64,000 nt of DNA, taken from Nocardioides sp. YR527. GTDB taxonomy: Bacteria > Actinomycetota > Actinomycetes > Propionibacteriales > Nocardioidaceae. Location: the NCBI RefSeq assembly GCF_900101045.1, contig NZ_FNFN01000006.1, positions 372,001 to 436,000 of the forward strand, given 5' to 3'. The notes below the pieces were generated by a model, which searched no databases, was not told the origin of the DNA, and was given only the letters and a program-made list of their open reading frames with translations. A program made the position numbers and the translations under genes. Positions 41,779 to 50,472 of this stretch are shown piece by piece (positions within the stretch are counted from its first letter, which is position 1; each line of letters opens with the position of its first letter).

Positions 41779-43341
41779 TTGTTCGCCACGCTCTCCGACC
41801 GGCTCGCCACGACGTTCAAGAACATTCGGGGCAAGGGCCGCCTCACCGAAGCCGACATCGACGCCACCGCTCGCGAGATCCGCATCGCGCTGCTCGAGGC
41901 CGACGTCGCGTTGCCGGTGGTGCGCGAGTTCGTCGCCCGGGTCAAGGAGCGGGCGCGCGGCGAGGAGGTCAGCCAGGCGCTGAACCCCGCCCAGCAGATC
42001 GTCAAGATCGTCAACGACGAGCTGGTCACGATCCTGGGTGGCGAGACCCGCCGACTCCGTTACGCCAAGACCGGCCCGACGGTGATCATGCTCGCGGGTC
42101 TGCAGGGTGCCGGTAAGACCACCCTGGCCGCGAAGCTTGCCCTGTGGCTGAAGGAGCAGGGCAAGGCGCCGCTGCTGGTGGCCGCCGACCTGCAGCGGCC
42201 CAACGCGGTCAACCAGCTCCAGGTCAACGGTGAGCGTGTCGGCGTCCCCGTCTACGCGCCCCAGCCCGGCAATGGCGTCGGAGACCCGGTCGACGTCGCC
42301 CGTGACGCCGTCGAGGAGGCCAAGCGCAAGCTCCACGACGTGGTCATCGTCGACACCGCCGGCCGCCTCGGCATCGACGAGGAGCTGATGAAGCAGGCCG
42401 CCGACATCAAGGCGGCCGTCAACCCCGACGAGGTCCTCTTCGTCGTCGACGCGATGATCGGTCAGGACGCGGTCAACACCGCGCAGGCCTTCCTCGACGG
42501 TGTCGGCTACGACGGCGTGGTCCTCACCAAGCTCGACGGCGACGCCCGCGGTGGTGCGGCGCTCTCCATCGTCCAGATCACCGGCAAGCCGGTCATGTTC
42601 GCCTCCAACGGCGAGAAGATGACCGACTTCGACCTGTTCCACCCCGACCGGATGGCCGGCCGCATCCTCGACATGGGCGACATGCTCACCCTGATCGAGC
42701 AGGCCGAGAAGACCTTCGACCAGGGGCAGGCCGAAAAGGACGCGGCCAAGATCGCGACCGGCGAGTTCACGCTCGAGGACTTCCTCAAGCAGATGCAGCA
42801 GCTGCGCAAGCTCGGCTCGATGTCGAAGCTGATGGGCATGCTGCCGGGCATGGGCCAGTTCCGCGATCAGCTCGACAACTTCGACGAGCGCGAGATCGAC
42901 CGGATCCAGGCGATCATCCAGTCGATGACCCCGGCCGAGCGCGCCAACCCGAAGATCCTCGACGGCTCCCGCCGCGCCCGAATCGCGAAGGGCTCGGGCC
43001 GCCAGGTCTCCGACGTCAACCAGCTCATCCAGCGCTTCACCGAGGCGTCGAAGATGATGAAGCAGCTCGCCTCCGGCGGCGGCATGCCCGGGATGCCCGG
43101 CGCGCCCGGTGCCGGCTTCGGCAAGCGCGCCGGCGCCAAGCAGGTGGCCCAGAAGAAGAAGGGCAAGGGCGCGCGCAAGTCCGGCAACCCGGCCAAGGCC
43201 GCCCAGCAGGCGAAGGCAGACGCCGAGAAGAAGCCGGCTGCCGCCAACCCGTTCGGCGTGCCGGGTGGCGAGGAGATCGACTACGAGAAGGCTGCCGCCG
43301 AGCTCAACCTGCCCGGGGACTTCTCCAAGTTCTTGAAGTGA
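41779..43341 (+). CDS. ffh: Signal recognition particle protein Ffh
   Basis: Ffh is the SRP54 GTPase that, with 4.5S RNA, delivers nascent membrane and secreted proteins to FtsY. The 520-residue protein has the N domain (about 1-90), and a GTPase domain with GLQGAGKTTL (about 105-114), DLQRPNAVNQL, DTAGRLGID and TKLDGDARGG. The methionine-rich M domain has GSMSKLMGMLPGMGQF, and there is a basic C-tail. It begins with TTG at 41779, behind AAGGA; the next in-frame ATG would cut the N domain. TAGTCT near 41740 could be a -10 element. Confidence 0.96.
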   Translation: MFATLSDRLATTFKNIRGKGRLTEADIDATAREIRIALLEADVALPVVREFVARVKERARGEEVSQALNPAQQIVKIVNDELVTILGGETRRLRYAKTGPTVIMLAGLQGAGKTTLAAKLALWLKEQGKAPLLVAADLQRPNAVNQLQVNGERVGVPVYAPQPGNGVGDPVDVARDAVEEAKRKLHDVVIVDTAGRLGIDEELMKQAADIKAAVNPDEVLFVVDAMIGQDAVNTAQAFLDGVGYDGVVLTKLDGDARGGAALSIVQITGKPVMFASNGEKMTDFDLFHPDRMAGRILDMGDMLTLIEQAEKTFDQGQAEKDAAKIATGEFTLEDFLKQMQQLRKLGSMSKLMGMLPGMGQFRDQLDNFDEREIDRIQAIIQSMTPAERANPKILDGSRRARIAKGSGRQVSDVNQLIQRFTEASKMMKQLASGGGMPGMPGAPGAGFGKRAGAKQVAQKKKGKGARKSGNPAKAAQQAKADAEKKPAAANPFGVPGGEEIDYEKAAAELNLPGDFSKFLK

Positions 43342-43862
43342 CCCGCCTCGACCGCATCGTCGTCGTCGACCACTCCCCGCAGTGGGCACGGTCCTTCGAG
43401 TCGGCGCGGTCGCTGGTGGAACCACTCCTGGCCGAGCACCTGGTGCGCCCGGTCGAGCACATCGGAAGTACGTCGGTGCCCGGCCTTCCGGCCAAGCCGA
43501 TCATCGACATGCTCGCCGTGGTGAGCTCGTACGAGGCGGTGGGGAGCTCTCTTCCTGCGCTGGAAGACGTTGCCTGGGTCGCGGCCCCCGAGCCTAGCGA
43601 TGTCGAGCAGCGGAAGTGGTCGTGGTGCTCGCCGTCGATCGCTCTTCGCACCCATCACCTGCACGTGGTCGAGGAGTCCTCGGAGGGCTGGCCGACCTGG
43701 CTGGCCTTCCGCGACCACCTGCGCACGAACGCCGAGGACCGCGAGACCTACGCCGCGATCAAACGCCGGCTAGCCTCGGCCGACGACGAGGACAGACCGG
43801 CCTACCGGGCAGGGAAAGCTCCGTTCATCACCTCGGTGCTGGCCCGGATCGCCGTGAACTGA
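43338..43862 (+). CDS. GrpB-family nucleotidyltransferase-like protein
   Basis: A 174-residue protein of the GrpB/UPF0157 family, a nucleotidyltransferase fold. The signature is VEHIGSTSVPGLPAKPIIDMLAVV. HLHVVEESSEGW and the C-terminal KAPFITSVL also fit. In other actinobacteria a GrpB domain is fused to dephospho-CoA kinase; here it is free-standing. Biochemical role is unknown. The GTG at 43338 overlaps the ffh stop by 4 bases, so it is coupled to ffh. Confidence 0.82.
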   Translation: MTRLDRIVVVDHSPQWARSFESARSLVEPLLAEHLVRPVEHIGSTSVPGLPAKPIIDMLAVVSSYEAVGSSLPALEDVAWVAAPEPSDVEQRKWSWCSPSIALRTHHLHVVEESSEGWPTWLAFRDHLRTNAEDRETYAAIKRRLASADDEDRPAYRAGKAPFITSVLARIAVN

Positions 43863-43870
43863 CGGTCCAG

Positions 43871-43944
43871 CCACTTCCGCGCACATGCGTGGAAGTGGCA
43901 CCTCGGAGGCCCTCGCGGCCTGCGACTTCGGTGCATGTGCGCGG
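43871..43944. repeat. Two overlapping inverted repeats before the NYN gene
   Basis: CCACTTCC (43871) pairs with GGAAGTGG (43891). Alternatively, CCGCGCACATGC (43877-43888) pairs perfectly with GCATGTGCGCGG (43933-43944). The two structures are mutually exclusive. Confidence 0.7.
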
Positions 43945-43998
43945 TTCTTGCTGAGGGTCCCAGCGGCTTGCGCCGGGGCGGGTGCATATCCTGGCGGC

Positions 43999-44361
43999 GT
44001 GGTTACGGTTCTGGTCGTCGACGGCGCCAATGTTGTCGGTGCCCGTCCGGACGGCTGGTGGAAGGACCGGGCCGGCGCCGCGCGCAGGCTGCACGAGGCA
44101 CTCCTGGTGGCCGACCTCCCGCACGACCGGATCGTGCTGGTCCTGGAGGGACAGGCCAAGGGCGGCGTACGTCCCGGCCGCGACGCCCACGTGCTCACCG
44201 TCCATGCGCCCAAGGACGGGGACGCCGCGATCGTCGGTGCCGTCCGTGAGGCGATGGAGAAGGGTGACCGGGTGACGCTGGTGACCGCCGACCGGATGCT
44301 GCAGGCACGCTGCGGCGGTGCCACGGCCCTGGGACCGTCCTGGTTGCTTGACCAGATCTGA
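43999..44361 (+). CDS. NYN/PIN-like domain protein
   Basis: A 120-residue single-domain protein. LVVDGANVVGARPDGWW carries the first conserved Asp. EGQAKGG, DGDAAIVGAV and TADRMLQARC supply further acidic residues expected of a NYN/PIN-type nuclease-like fold. Family members are putative RNases; some databases label this subgroup as NTP pyrophosphohydrolase. The GTG at 43999 is preferred because the fold begins immediately. The frame is open upstream through the inverted repeats, but that segment is not protein-like. Confidence 0.7.
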   Translation: MVTVLVVDGANVVGARPDGWWKDRAGAARRLHEALLVADLPHDRIVLVLEGQAKGGVRPGRDAHVLTVHAPKDGDAAIVGAVREAMEKGDRVTLVTADRMLQARCGGATALGPSWLLDQI

Positions 44362-44403
44362 GGAAATTCACGGGGTTACGCACGCGTAGCCATTGACCGA
44401 CGG

Positions 44404-44419
44404 TGTGATCGCCGTCACG
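44404..44419. promoter_or_regulatory. CRP/GlxR-like site upstream of the GH3 gene
   Basis: TGTGA-N6-TCACG matches nine of the ten fixed consensus positions. It lies directly before the CebR-like operator, so the gene may need both carbon-limitation and cellobiose signals. Confidence 0.6.
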
Positions 44420-44420
44420 C

Positions 44421-44434
44421 TGGGAGCGCTCTCA
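44421..44434. promoter_or_regulatory. CebR-like operator TGGGAGCGCTCTCA
   Basis: This differs by one base from TGGGAGCGCTCCCA, the operator of the cellobiose-responsive LacI-family repressor CebR. It lies 58 bases before the start codon of a secreted beta-glucosidase, a typical CebR target. No cebR gene is in the window. Confidence 0.72.
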
Positions 44435-44492
44435 CGAGTCCTGGCACCCCAATGCCGAGGTGCCGGCAGATCACTCTCAGGAGGCCTGTCCC

Positions 44493-46502
44493 GTGCGATC
44501 ACACAGACGGCGCGGCGCGATCGGTGGAGCCTCGGCTCTCGCCGGTCTGCTCTGCGCCACGCTCTTCGTTGCCCCCGCATCCAGTGCGGCGCCCACCAGC
44601 GCGCCCGCCGGCGTGTCCACCGATGCGCTCACGCGCTCTGGCCACACGCTGCCCTACAAGAACCCACGTCTGGCGACCAAGACCCGCGTCGCCGACCTGC
44701 TCGCCCGGATGACGCTGGCCGAGAAGGTCGGTCAGATGGCCCAGGCCGAGCGCGCAGACGTCGCCGCGAACCCCGCACAGATCGCCGAGCTCGGGCTCGG
44801 CAGCGTACTCTCCGGCGGCGGCTCGACCCCGGCCGAGAACACCCCGGAGGCCTGGGCCGACACGGTCGATGCCTTCCAGGAGCAGGCGCTCTCGACCCGG
44901 CTGGGGATCCCGCTGCTCTACGGCGTCGACTCTGTCCACGGTCACGGCAACCTCAACGGCGCGACCGTGTTCCCGCACAACATCGGCCTCGGCGCGACCC
45001 GCGACCCGAAGCTCGCCGAGCGGATCGGGCACATCACCGCGGAGGAGACCCGAGCCTCCGGGCCGCAGTGGACCTTCGCCCCGTGCGTCTGCGTCGCCCG
45101 CGACGACCGGTGGGGGAGGACGTACGAGTCCTTTGGCGAGAGCCCGAAGCTGGCTGCCCAGATGGCCCAGATGATCGAGGGCTTCCAGGGTGACAAGCGT
45201 GAGCTCGACGATCCCGACCGCGTCCTGGCCACCGCCAAGCACTTCGCCGGCGACGGCTTCACGACGTTCGGCACGGGTGAGGGCGACTACACCATCGACC
45301 AGGGCATCACCCAGGCCTCGCGCGCCGAGTTCGACAAGCTGGCGCTCTCGCCGTACGTCACCGCCATCAAGAAGCACGACGTCGGCTCGGTGATGCCGTC
45401 CTTCTCCAGCGTCGACTGGACCGAGGACGGACTCGGCAACCCGCTCAAGATGCACGCCCATAAGGAGCTCGTCACCGGCTGGCTCAAGGAGAAGCAGGGC
45501 TTCGACGGCCTGGTGATCTCCGACTGGCGGGGGATCCACCAGATCCCGGGGACGTACGCGGAGCAGGTGGCCACCTCGGTCAATGCCGGCCTCGACATGT
45601 TCATGGAGCCGTTCTCCGGTGACACGGTCGGCTACCCGCAGTTCATCGAGACGCTGACCGCTGCGGTCGAGGACGGCAAGGTCCCCATGGCCCGCATCGA
45701 CGATGCGGTCTCCCGGATCCTGACCGCGAAGTTCGACCTCGGGCTCTTCGAGAAGCCGTTCACCGACCGGCGCAACATCGACGAGATCGGCAGTGCCGAC
45801 CACCGTCGCGTCGCGCGCGAGGCGGTGGCGAAGTCGCAGGTACTGCTCCGGAACAGGCACGCGCTGCCGCTCTCCGGCCGCGACGACGTCTACGTCGCGG
45901 GCAGCAAGGCCGACAGCATCGGCGACCAGGCCGGCGGCTGGACGATCACCTGGCAGGGCAACTCGACCCACCAGATCCCCGGCGACACGATCCTCGACGG
46001 CATCGAGTCCGCGGCCCGAGGCGAGGTGACCCACTCGCCCGACGCCTCCGCGCCGGTCCCGGCCGGGGCGCACGGCGTCGTGGTCGTCGGCGAGCACCCG
46101 TACGCCGAGGGCTTCGGTGACGTCGGCGGCCCGCGCTGGGGCTACGACCCCGGTGAGGGTGGCGTGCTTCGGCCGGCGCTCACGATGCAGCTCAGCGACG
46201 CCGACACGGAGGCGATCGAGACGGTCTGCGCGGCCGCGGCGACCTGCACGGTGCTCGTCGTCTCCGGGCGTCCGATGATCATCCCGCCCGAGCTGCTCGG
46301 GCAGATCGACGCCCTGGTGGCCTCCTGGCTGCCGGGCAGCGAGGGCAAGGGAGTCGCCGACGTACTCTTCGGCAAGCGCCCCTTCACCGGGAAGCTCCCG
46401 GTGACCTGGCCCCGTTCGGTCGACCAGGAGCCGATCAACATCGGCGATTCCGACTATGACCCGCTGTTTGCTTACGGACACGGCCTGAAGACCCACCGAT
46501 AG
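44493..46502 (+). CDS. Secreted glycoside hydrolase family 3 beta-glucosidase-like enzyme
   Basis: A 669-residue exported enzyme. The signal peptide (residues 1-33) has RRRGAIGGASALAGLLCATL and ends near SSAAP. The GH3 N-terminal barrel contains LYGVDSVHGHGNLNGATVFPH, and the nucleophile motif VISDW with D344. The C-terminal GH3 alpha/beta domain has LLRNRHALPLS and VASWLPGSEGKGVADVLFG. The closest family pattern is exo-beta-1,3/1,4-glucanase or beta-glucosidase. The GTG at 44493 has AGGAGG 8 bases upstream; an earlier in-frame GTG at 44460 lacks such a site. A CRP-like site and a CebR-like operator lie in the promoter region, consistent with cello-oligosaccharide use. Confidence 0.92.
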   Translation: MRSHRRRGAIGGASALAGLLCATLFVAPASSAAPTSAPAGVSTDALTRSGHTLPYKNPRLATKTRVADLLARMTLAEKVGQMAQAERADVAANPAQIAELGLGSVLSGGGSTPAENTPEAWADTVDAFQEQALSTRLGIPLLYGVDSVHGHGNLNGATVFPHNIGLGATRDPKLAERIGHITAEETRASGPQWTFAPCVCVARDDRWGRTYESFGESPKLAAQMAQMIEGFQGDKRELDDPDRVLATAKHFAGDGFTTFGTGEGDYTIDQGITQASRAEFDKLALSPYVTAIKKHDVGSVMPSFSSVDWTEDGLGNPLKMHAHKELVTGWLKEKQGFDGLVISDWRGIHQIPGTYAEQVATSVNAGLDMFMEPFSGDTVGYPQFIETLTAAVEDGKVPMARIDDAVSRILTAKFDLGLFEKPFTDRRNIDEIGSADHRRVAREAVAKSQVLLRNRHALPLSGRDDVYVAGSKADSIGDQAGGWTITWQGNSTHQIPGDTILDGIESAARGEVTHSPDASAPVPAGAHGVVVVGEHPYAEGFGDVGGPRWGYDPGEGGVLRPALTMQLSDADTEAIETVCAAAATCTVLVVSGRPMIIPPELLGQIDALVASWLPGSEGKGVADVLFGKRPFTGKLPVTWPRSVDQEPINIGDSDYDPLFAYGHGLKTHR

Positions 46503-46581
46503 CGGAATTGGCCCGGTCCGAGTTCTGCGAATCTTCGATTCGCGACGCTTGGATCGGGCCATTTCGGTGCATGATTCGTGC

Positions 46582-48288
46582 ATGCAGACGCTACGCGTAG
46601 ACGTATCGGGACGTGCGCTCAGCTTCCCGCCCGACAAGATCGTCCGAATCGGCCGCTCGATCGATGCCGACGTGGTGCTCTCGTCCTCCTCGGTCTCCCG
46701 CGCTCATGCGGAGCTGCGCCCGGACCCGTCCGGGTGGAAGCTGGTCGACGTCGGCTCCGCCGGAGGGACGTACGTCTCCGGCAGCCGCGTCACCGAGGTG
46801 CCGTTGACCGGTGCGACCGAGATCCAGCTCGGCCCGGCGGGACCGGGCTCGACGATCACGGTCACCCTCGACGACGCGCCGGTCGCAGCGGGTGCTCCGC
46901 GTGCTCAGGCGCCGGCTCCGCCGCCTCCGCCTGCGATGGCGGGCGCCACGGCGGCTCCGCCCTCCGGGGTGGCGCCGGCGGCTCCGCCCCCGCCCGGCAA
47001 CCTGCCGCCCGCGCCCCCGGCGCCCTCGGCGACCCAGGACATCTCCGAGATGACGATCGCGCCCGGGATGGCCCGCCCGGCCGCTCCCGGCCAGCCGCCG
47101 ACCCCGCCGAGCGGCCCCGACCTGCTGCTGGTCGCCGAGGGCAAGGAGCACCGCTTCCGCCACCCGGTCACGGTCACCATCGGCCGTGCGGCCGACAACT
47201 CGGTCGTGCTGGAGGACCAGGGCGTCTCCCGCCAGCACGCCCGGCTGGTGGCCATCCCCGGCGGCTGGACCTTCGAGAACGGCTCCCAGACCGGGTCGTT
47301 CCTGAAGGGGAAGCCGCTGATCCGGGAGGAGATCGACGAGGAGACCGAGATCCGCCTCGGTCACCCGGTCGCCGGCGAGATCCTCAAGGTCATCCCGATC
47401 TACGCCGCCGAGGTCGAGGTCGCGCGTGCCGCCGCCAAGCGCCGCAACAAGCTGCTGCTGTGGGGCGGGATCGGGGCCGCGGCCGCGGTCGTGGTCATCG
47501 GACTGGTGGTCGCGATGTTCGTGGTGCCCGGCGGCGACCCGGCCGCCCAGGACACCGGCCTGACCAAGGACGAGCTCAACAGCGCGCAGCGGGCCGCCGT
47601 CTGGATCACCTACGCGCCGACCGAGGACACCATCGCGATGGGATCCGGGTCGATCGTCACCGCGGACGGCAAGATCCTCACCAACGCCCACGTCGCCGAC
47701 CCGGCGAAGATCCCGGAGTACGCCGCCAAGGGCGAGGTGTCTCCCGAGGTCGTCAACATCCACCTGACCGACCCGGCCGAGGGCTACAAGGTCGGCGAGC
47801 CCGACTACCTCGCCAAGGTCATCCAGTCCGACGGCGAGGTCGACAGCGCGGTCGTGCAGATCATCGCCGACGGCGAGGGCAACCCGGTGAACCCGTCCTC
47901 GCTGGACCTGCCGACGATCTCGCTCGGCGACTCCAACGCGGTCGACCGCGGCGACTTCATCGCCACGATCGGATTCCCGATGCTGCCGAAGGAGAGCTTC
48001 GCCGACAAGGAGGGCGTGCTCTTCCAGCCGCCGACCGTCGCCGAGGGCAACGTGGCGACGATCCTCTCCTTCGAGGGGGAGGATCGGGCCGTCTTCGACG
48101 TCACCGCCCGGATCTCCAGCGGCAACTCCGGTGGTGCCGCGGTCAACGACGACGGTGAGCTCGTCGGCGTACCGACCTCCATCGGGTGGGACGACAACAA
48201 TGTCGTCACCGGCCAGGTCATCCCGCTCGCCCAGCACTTCCCGATCCTCGAGGCGGCCGGGGTGAAGGTGCCGACCTCCGGAAACTAG
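46582..48288 (+). CDS. Membrane protein with two FHA domains and an external trypsin-like protease domain
   Basis: A 568-residue protein. FHA domain 1 (about 1-90) has RIGRSIDADVVLSSSSVSRAHAEL. A Pro/Ala-rich linker runs from about 105 to 180. FHA domain 2 (about 185-270) has TIGRAADNSVVLEDQGVSRQHARL. A single membrane helix follows (about 291-315). A chymotrypsin-fold S1 domain (about 330-560) has likely triad H373 (NAHVAD), D421 (DSAVVQ) and S517 (ISSGNSGGAAV). FHA domains bind phosphothreonine, so cytosolic Ser/Thr kinase signals may control an extracellular protease. ATG 46582 starts at the domain; one upstream in-frame codon exists. Confidence 0.88.
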   Translation: MQTLRVDVSGRALSFPPDKIVRIGRSIDADVVLSSSSVSRAHAELRPDPSGWKLVDVGSAGGTYVSGSRVTEVPLTGATEIQLGPAGPGSTITVTLDDAPVAAGAPRAQAPAPPPPPAMAGATAAPPSGVAPAAPPPPGNLPPAPPAPSATQDISEMTIAPGMARPAAPGQPPTPPSGPDLLLVAEGKEHRFRHPVTVTIGRAADNSVVLEDQGVSRQHARLVAIPGGWTFENGSQTGSFLKGKPLIREEIDEETEIRLGHPVAGEILKVIPIYAAEVEVARAAAKRRNKLLLWGGIGAAAAVVVIGLVVAMFVVPGGDPAAQDTGLTKDELNSAQRAAVWITYAPTEDTIAMGSGSIVTADGKILTNAHVADPAKIPEYAAKGEVSPEVVNIHLTDPAEGYKVGEPDYLAKVIQSDGEVDSAVVQIIADGEGNPVNPSSLDLPTISLGDSNAVDRGDFIATIGFPMLPKESFADKEGVLFQPPTVAEGNVATILSFEGEDRAVFDVTARISSGNSGGAAVNDDGELVGVPTSIGWDDNNVVTGQVIPLAQHFPILEAAGVKVPTSGN

Positions 48289-48302
48289 GTAACCTGCGTC
48301 AC

Positions 48303-49376
48303 ATGACTGCTCTGCGCTTCTCCGGCCCGGTCCTTCCCGATGGAGAGGTGCGGGACCTCTACGTCCTCGACGGCCGCATCACCTACGAGCGGCCGTCGGG
48401 GGCGGAGACCGGCGCCTCGGGCTGGATCGTCCCCGGCCTCGTCGACGCCCACTGCCACATCGGGCTGGGGCCCGACGGCGCGGTCGACCAGGACACCGCT
48501 GAGGCGCAGGCTCTCGCCGACCGGGACGCCGGTGCCCTGCTCCTGCGCGACGCCGGTTCCGCCGCCGACACCCGCTGGGTCCAGTCCCGCGAGGACCTGC
48601 CCCGGCTGATCCGCGCCGGCCGCCACATCGGACGTACGAAGCGCTACATGCGCAACTACGCCGACGAGGTCGAGCCCGAGGGTCTGGCCGAGGCCGTCGA
48701 GCGGCAGGCCCGCTCCGGTGACGGCTGGGTCAAGCTCGTCGGCGACTGGATCGACCGGGCCGAGGGAGACCTGAAGCCCTCCTTCCCGGAGGAGTCGTTC
48801 GCCGAGGCGATCAAGGTGGCCCACGACAACGACGCGCGGGTCACGGCGCACTGCTTCGGCCACGAGGTCCTGCCTGGCCTGATCGAGGCCGGGATCGACT
48901 GCATCGAGCACGGCACCGGGTTGACCCCGGACCTCGTCGAGGCCATGGCCGAGCAGGGCACCGCACTGGTCCCCACCGTCGCCCAGCTGGAGATCTTCCC
49001 CGATCTGGCCGCCGCCGCGGCACCCAAGTTCCCGACGTACGCCGCCACCATGGAGGACCTCTACGCGCGCCGTCGCGAGACGATCATGAGCGCCTACGAG
49101 GCGGGCGTGGCCCTCTACGCGGGCTCCGACGGCGCGGGCGACCAGCTGCACGGCGTACTCCCGGTCGAGGTCCTCGCGATGCACCGGCTCGGTCTTCCGG
49201 CCGACGTCGTCCTCGGCGCCGCGTCCTGGCGCGCCCGGGAGTGGCTCGGCCACAACCCCGGCCTCGCCGAGGGCGACCCCGCCGACTTCGTCGTCTACGA
49301 CACCAATCCCCTCGACGACCTCACCGTGCTGGCGCGTCCGGCCGCCGTCGTGCTCCGCGGGAAGATCTACGCCTGA
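48303..49376 (+). CDS. Amidohydrolase-superfamily protein
   Basis: A 357-residue TIM-barrel metal hydrolase of the imidazolonepropionase/prolidase-like group. Metal and active-site blocks are VDAHCHIG, TAHCFGHEV, CIEHGTGL and YAGSDGAGDQL. A C-terminal composite beta segment (DFVVYDTNPLDDLTVL) is present. These enzymes hydrolyse cyclic amides or peptides; the substrate here is unknown. The ATG at 48303 is 14 bases after the protease gene. No signal peptide is seen. Confidence 0.85.
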   Translation: MTALRFSGPVLPDGEVRDLYVLDGRITYERPSGAETGASGWIVPGLVDAHCHIGLGPDGAVDQDTAEAQALADRDAGALLLRDAGSAADTRWVQSREDLPRLIRAGRHIGRTKRYMRNYADEVEPEGLAEAVERQARSGDGWVKLVGDWIDRAEGDLKPSFPEESFAEAIKVAHDNDARVTAHCFGHEVLPGLIEAGIDCIEHGTGLTPDLVEAMAEQGTALVPTVAQLEIFPDLAAAAAPKFPTYAATMEDLYARRRETIMSAYEAGVALYAGSDGAGDQLHGVLPVEVLAMHRLGLPADVVLGAASWRAREWLGHNPGLAEGDPADFVVYDTNPLDDLTVLARPAAVVLRGKIYA

Positions 49377-49540
49377 GATTTCGCCGCTTCCGTCCACCTC
49401 TGGCAAACTGAGGCGCGTGTCCTGTGCGCAGGGACCCTCTCACCCAGCGCAACAGTGCCCGCCGAAGTTGCCTGACGGGTGTCCCCACACCGACACGGGC
49501 CTCTTCACCCATATTCGATTCCAAAGGAATACCACCAACA

Positions 49541-50008
49541 GTGGCTGTCAAGATCCGCTTGAAGCGCCTGGGCAAGATCCGGGTTCCGCAGTACCGCATC
49601 GTCATCGTCGACTCGCGCAAGAAGCGCGACGGCGCTGTCATCGAGGAGATCGGTCTCTACCGTCCCAAGGAGGAGCCGAGCTTCATCCAGGTCGACTCCG
49701 AGCGCGCCCAGTACTGGCTCGGCGTCGGCGCCCAGCCGACCCCGGCTCTCGAGGCGATCCTCAAGGTGACCGGCGACTGGCAGAAGTTCAAGGGCCTCCC
49801 GGGCGCCGAGGGCACCCTGCGGGTCGCCCCGCCGAAGCCCGACAAGCTCGAGCTCTTCAACAAGGCTCTCGCCGAGGCGCACGCCTCCGCCGGTTCCGAG
49901 GCCGTGACGAAGAAGTCCGCCAAGAAGGCCGAGGAGCCGAAGGCTGAGGAGCCCAAGGCCGAGGAGCCCAAGGCCGAGGAGACCCCGGCCGCTGAGGCCG
50001 AGGCCTGA
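49541..50008 (+). CDS. rpsP: 30S ribosomal protein S16
   Basis: S16 is an assembly protein of the small ribosomal subunit. The conserved N-terminus AVKIRLKRLGKIRVPQYRIV starts at a GTG (49541). The core (about 1-90) is followed by an actinobacterial acidic tail with threefold repeated AEEPK units. The open frame runs further upstream, but the GTG immediately precedes the universal start of the family. Upstream 49377-49540 is the leader/promoter region. It heads the rpsP-khpA pair. Confidence 0.97.
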   Translation: MAVKIRLKRLGKIRVPQYRIVIVDSRKKRDGAVIEEIGLYRPKEEPSFIQVDSERAQYWLGVGAQPTPALEAILKVTGDWQKFKGLPGAEGTLRVAPPKPDKLELFNKALAEAHASAGSEAVTKKSAKKAEEPKAEEPKAEEPKAEETPAAEAEA

Positions 50009-50013
50009 GCAGC

Positions 50014-50256
50014 ATGCTCGCCGAAGCTCTCGAGCACCTCGTCCGAGGAGTCGTCGACAACCCCGACGAGGTGAGCGTGCGCGACAAGCAGCTTCGTCGC
50101 GGCTCCGTCCTCGAGGTCCGGGTCCACCCCGACGACCTCGGCAAGGTGATCGGCCGCGGCGGCCGCACCGCCACCGCGTTCCGTACGGTCATCGCAGCGC
50201 TGGCCGGCAAGGGCGGCGCGCGGATCGACTTCGTCGACGTCGACGGCGGTCGCTGA
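50014..50256 (+). CDS. khpA: KhpA, KH-domain RNA-binding protein
   Basis: An 80-residue single KH domain. The GxxG loop lies in GKVIGRGGRTATAFRTVI. KhpA forms a complex with KhpB in other Gram-positives and affects RNA levels and cell division. It follows rpsP by 5 bases, the conserved actinobacterial arrangement. A terminator follows it. Confidence 0.95.
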   Translation: MLAEALEHLVRGVVDNPDEVSVRDKQLRRGSVLEVRVHPDDLGKVIGRGGRTATAFRTVIAALAGKGGARIDFVDVDGGR

Positions 50257-50277
50257 GCACGGCTGCATCAACTCACG

Positions 50278-50320
50278 ACAGGCGCCATCCCCATCGCGGG
50301 GGTGGCGCCTGTTGCTCTTT
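50278..50320 (+). terminator. Rho-independent terminator after khpA
   Basis: ACAGGCGCCATCCCC (50278-50292) pairs with GGGGGTGGCGCCTGT (50298-50312), with one wobble and a 5-base loop, and TGCTCTTTT follows. This is the clearest intrinsic terminator in the window. Confidence 0.88.
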
Positions 50321-50338
50321 TCGGGCCGCCGAACTCGT

Positions 50339-50407
50339 GTAACACGTCGTTCGTAGGACTACTCGCCCTATCTGATAGGGCGAGTAGTCCTACGAACGAC
50401 GTGTTAC
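50339..50407. repeat. Perfect 69-bp palindrome between khpA and rimM
   Basis: Arms of 34 bases (50339-50372 and 50374-50407) are exact reverse complements around a single T. The base composition is near 50 percent G+C, far below its surroundings. A looser outer pairing, GCCGAACTC (near 50328) with GAGTTCGGC (near 50434), extends it. It sits 66 bases before the rimM start. Confidence 0.92.
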
Positions 50408-50472
50408 AGCGAGCGGCGCCGCCCATCGCTGAGGAGTTCGGCCCGACGTACGCCACCCTCTAGGCTCACCTC

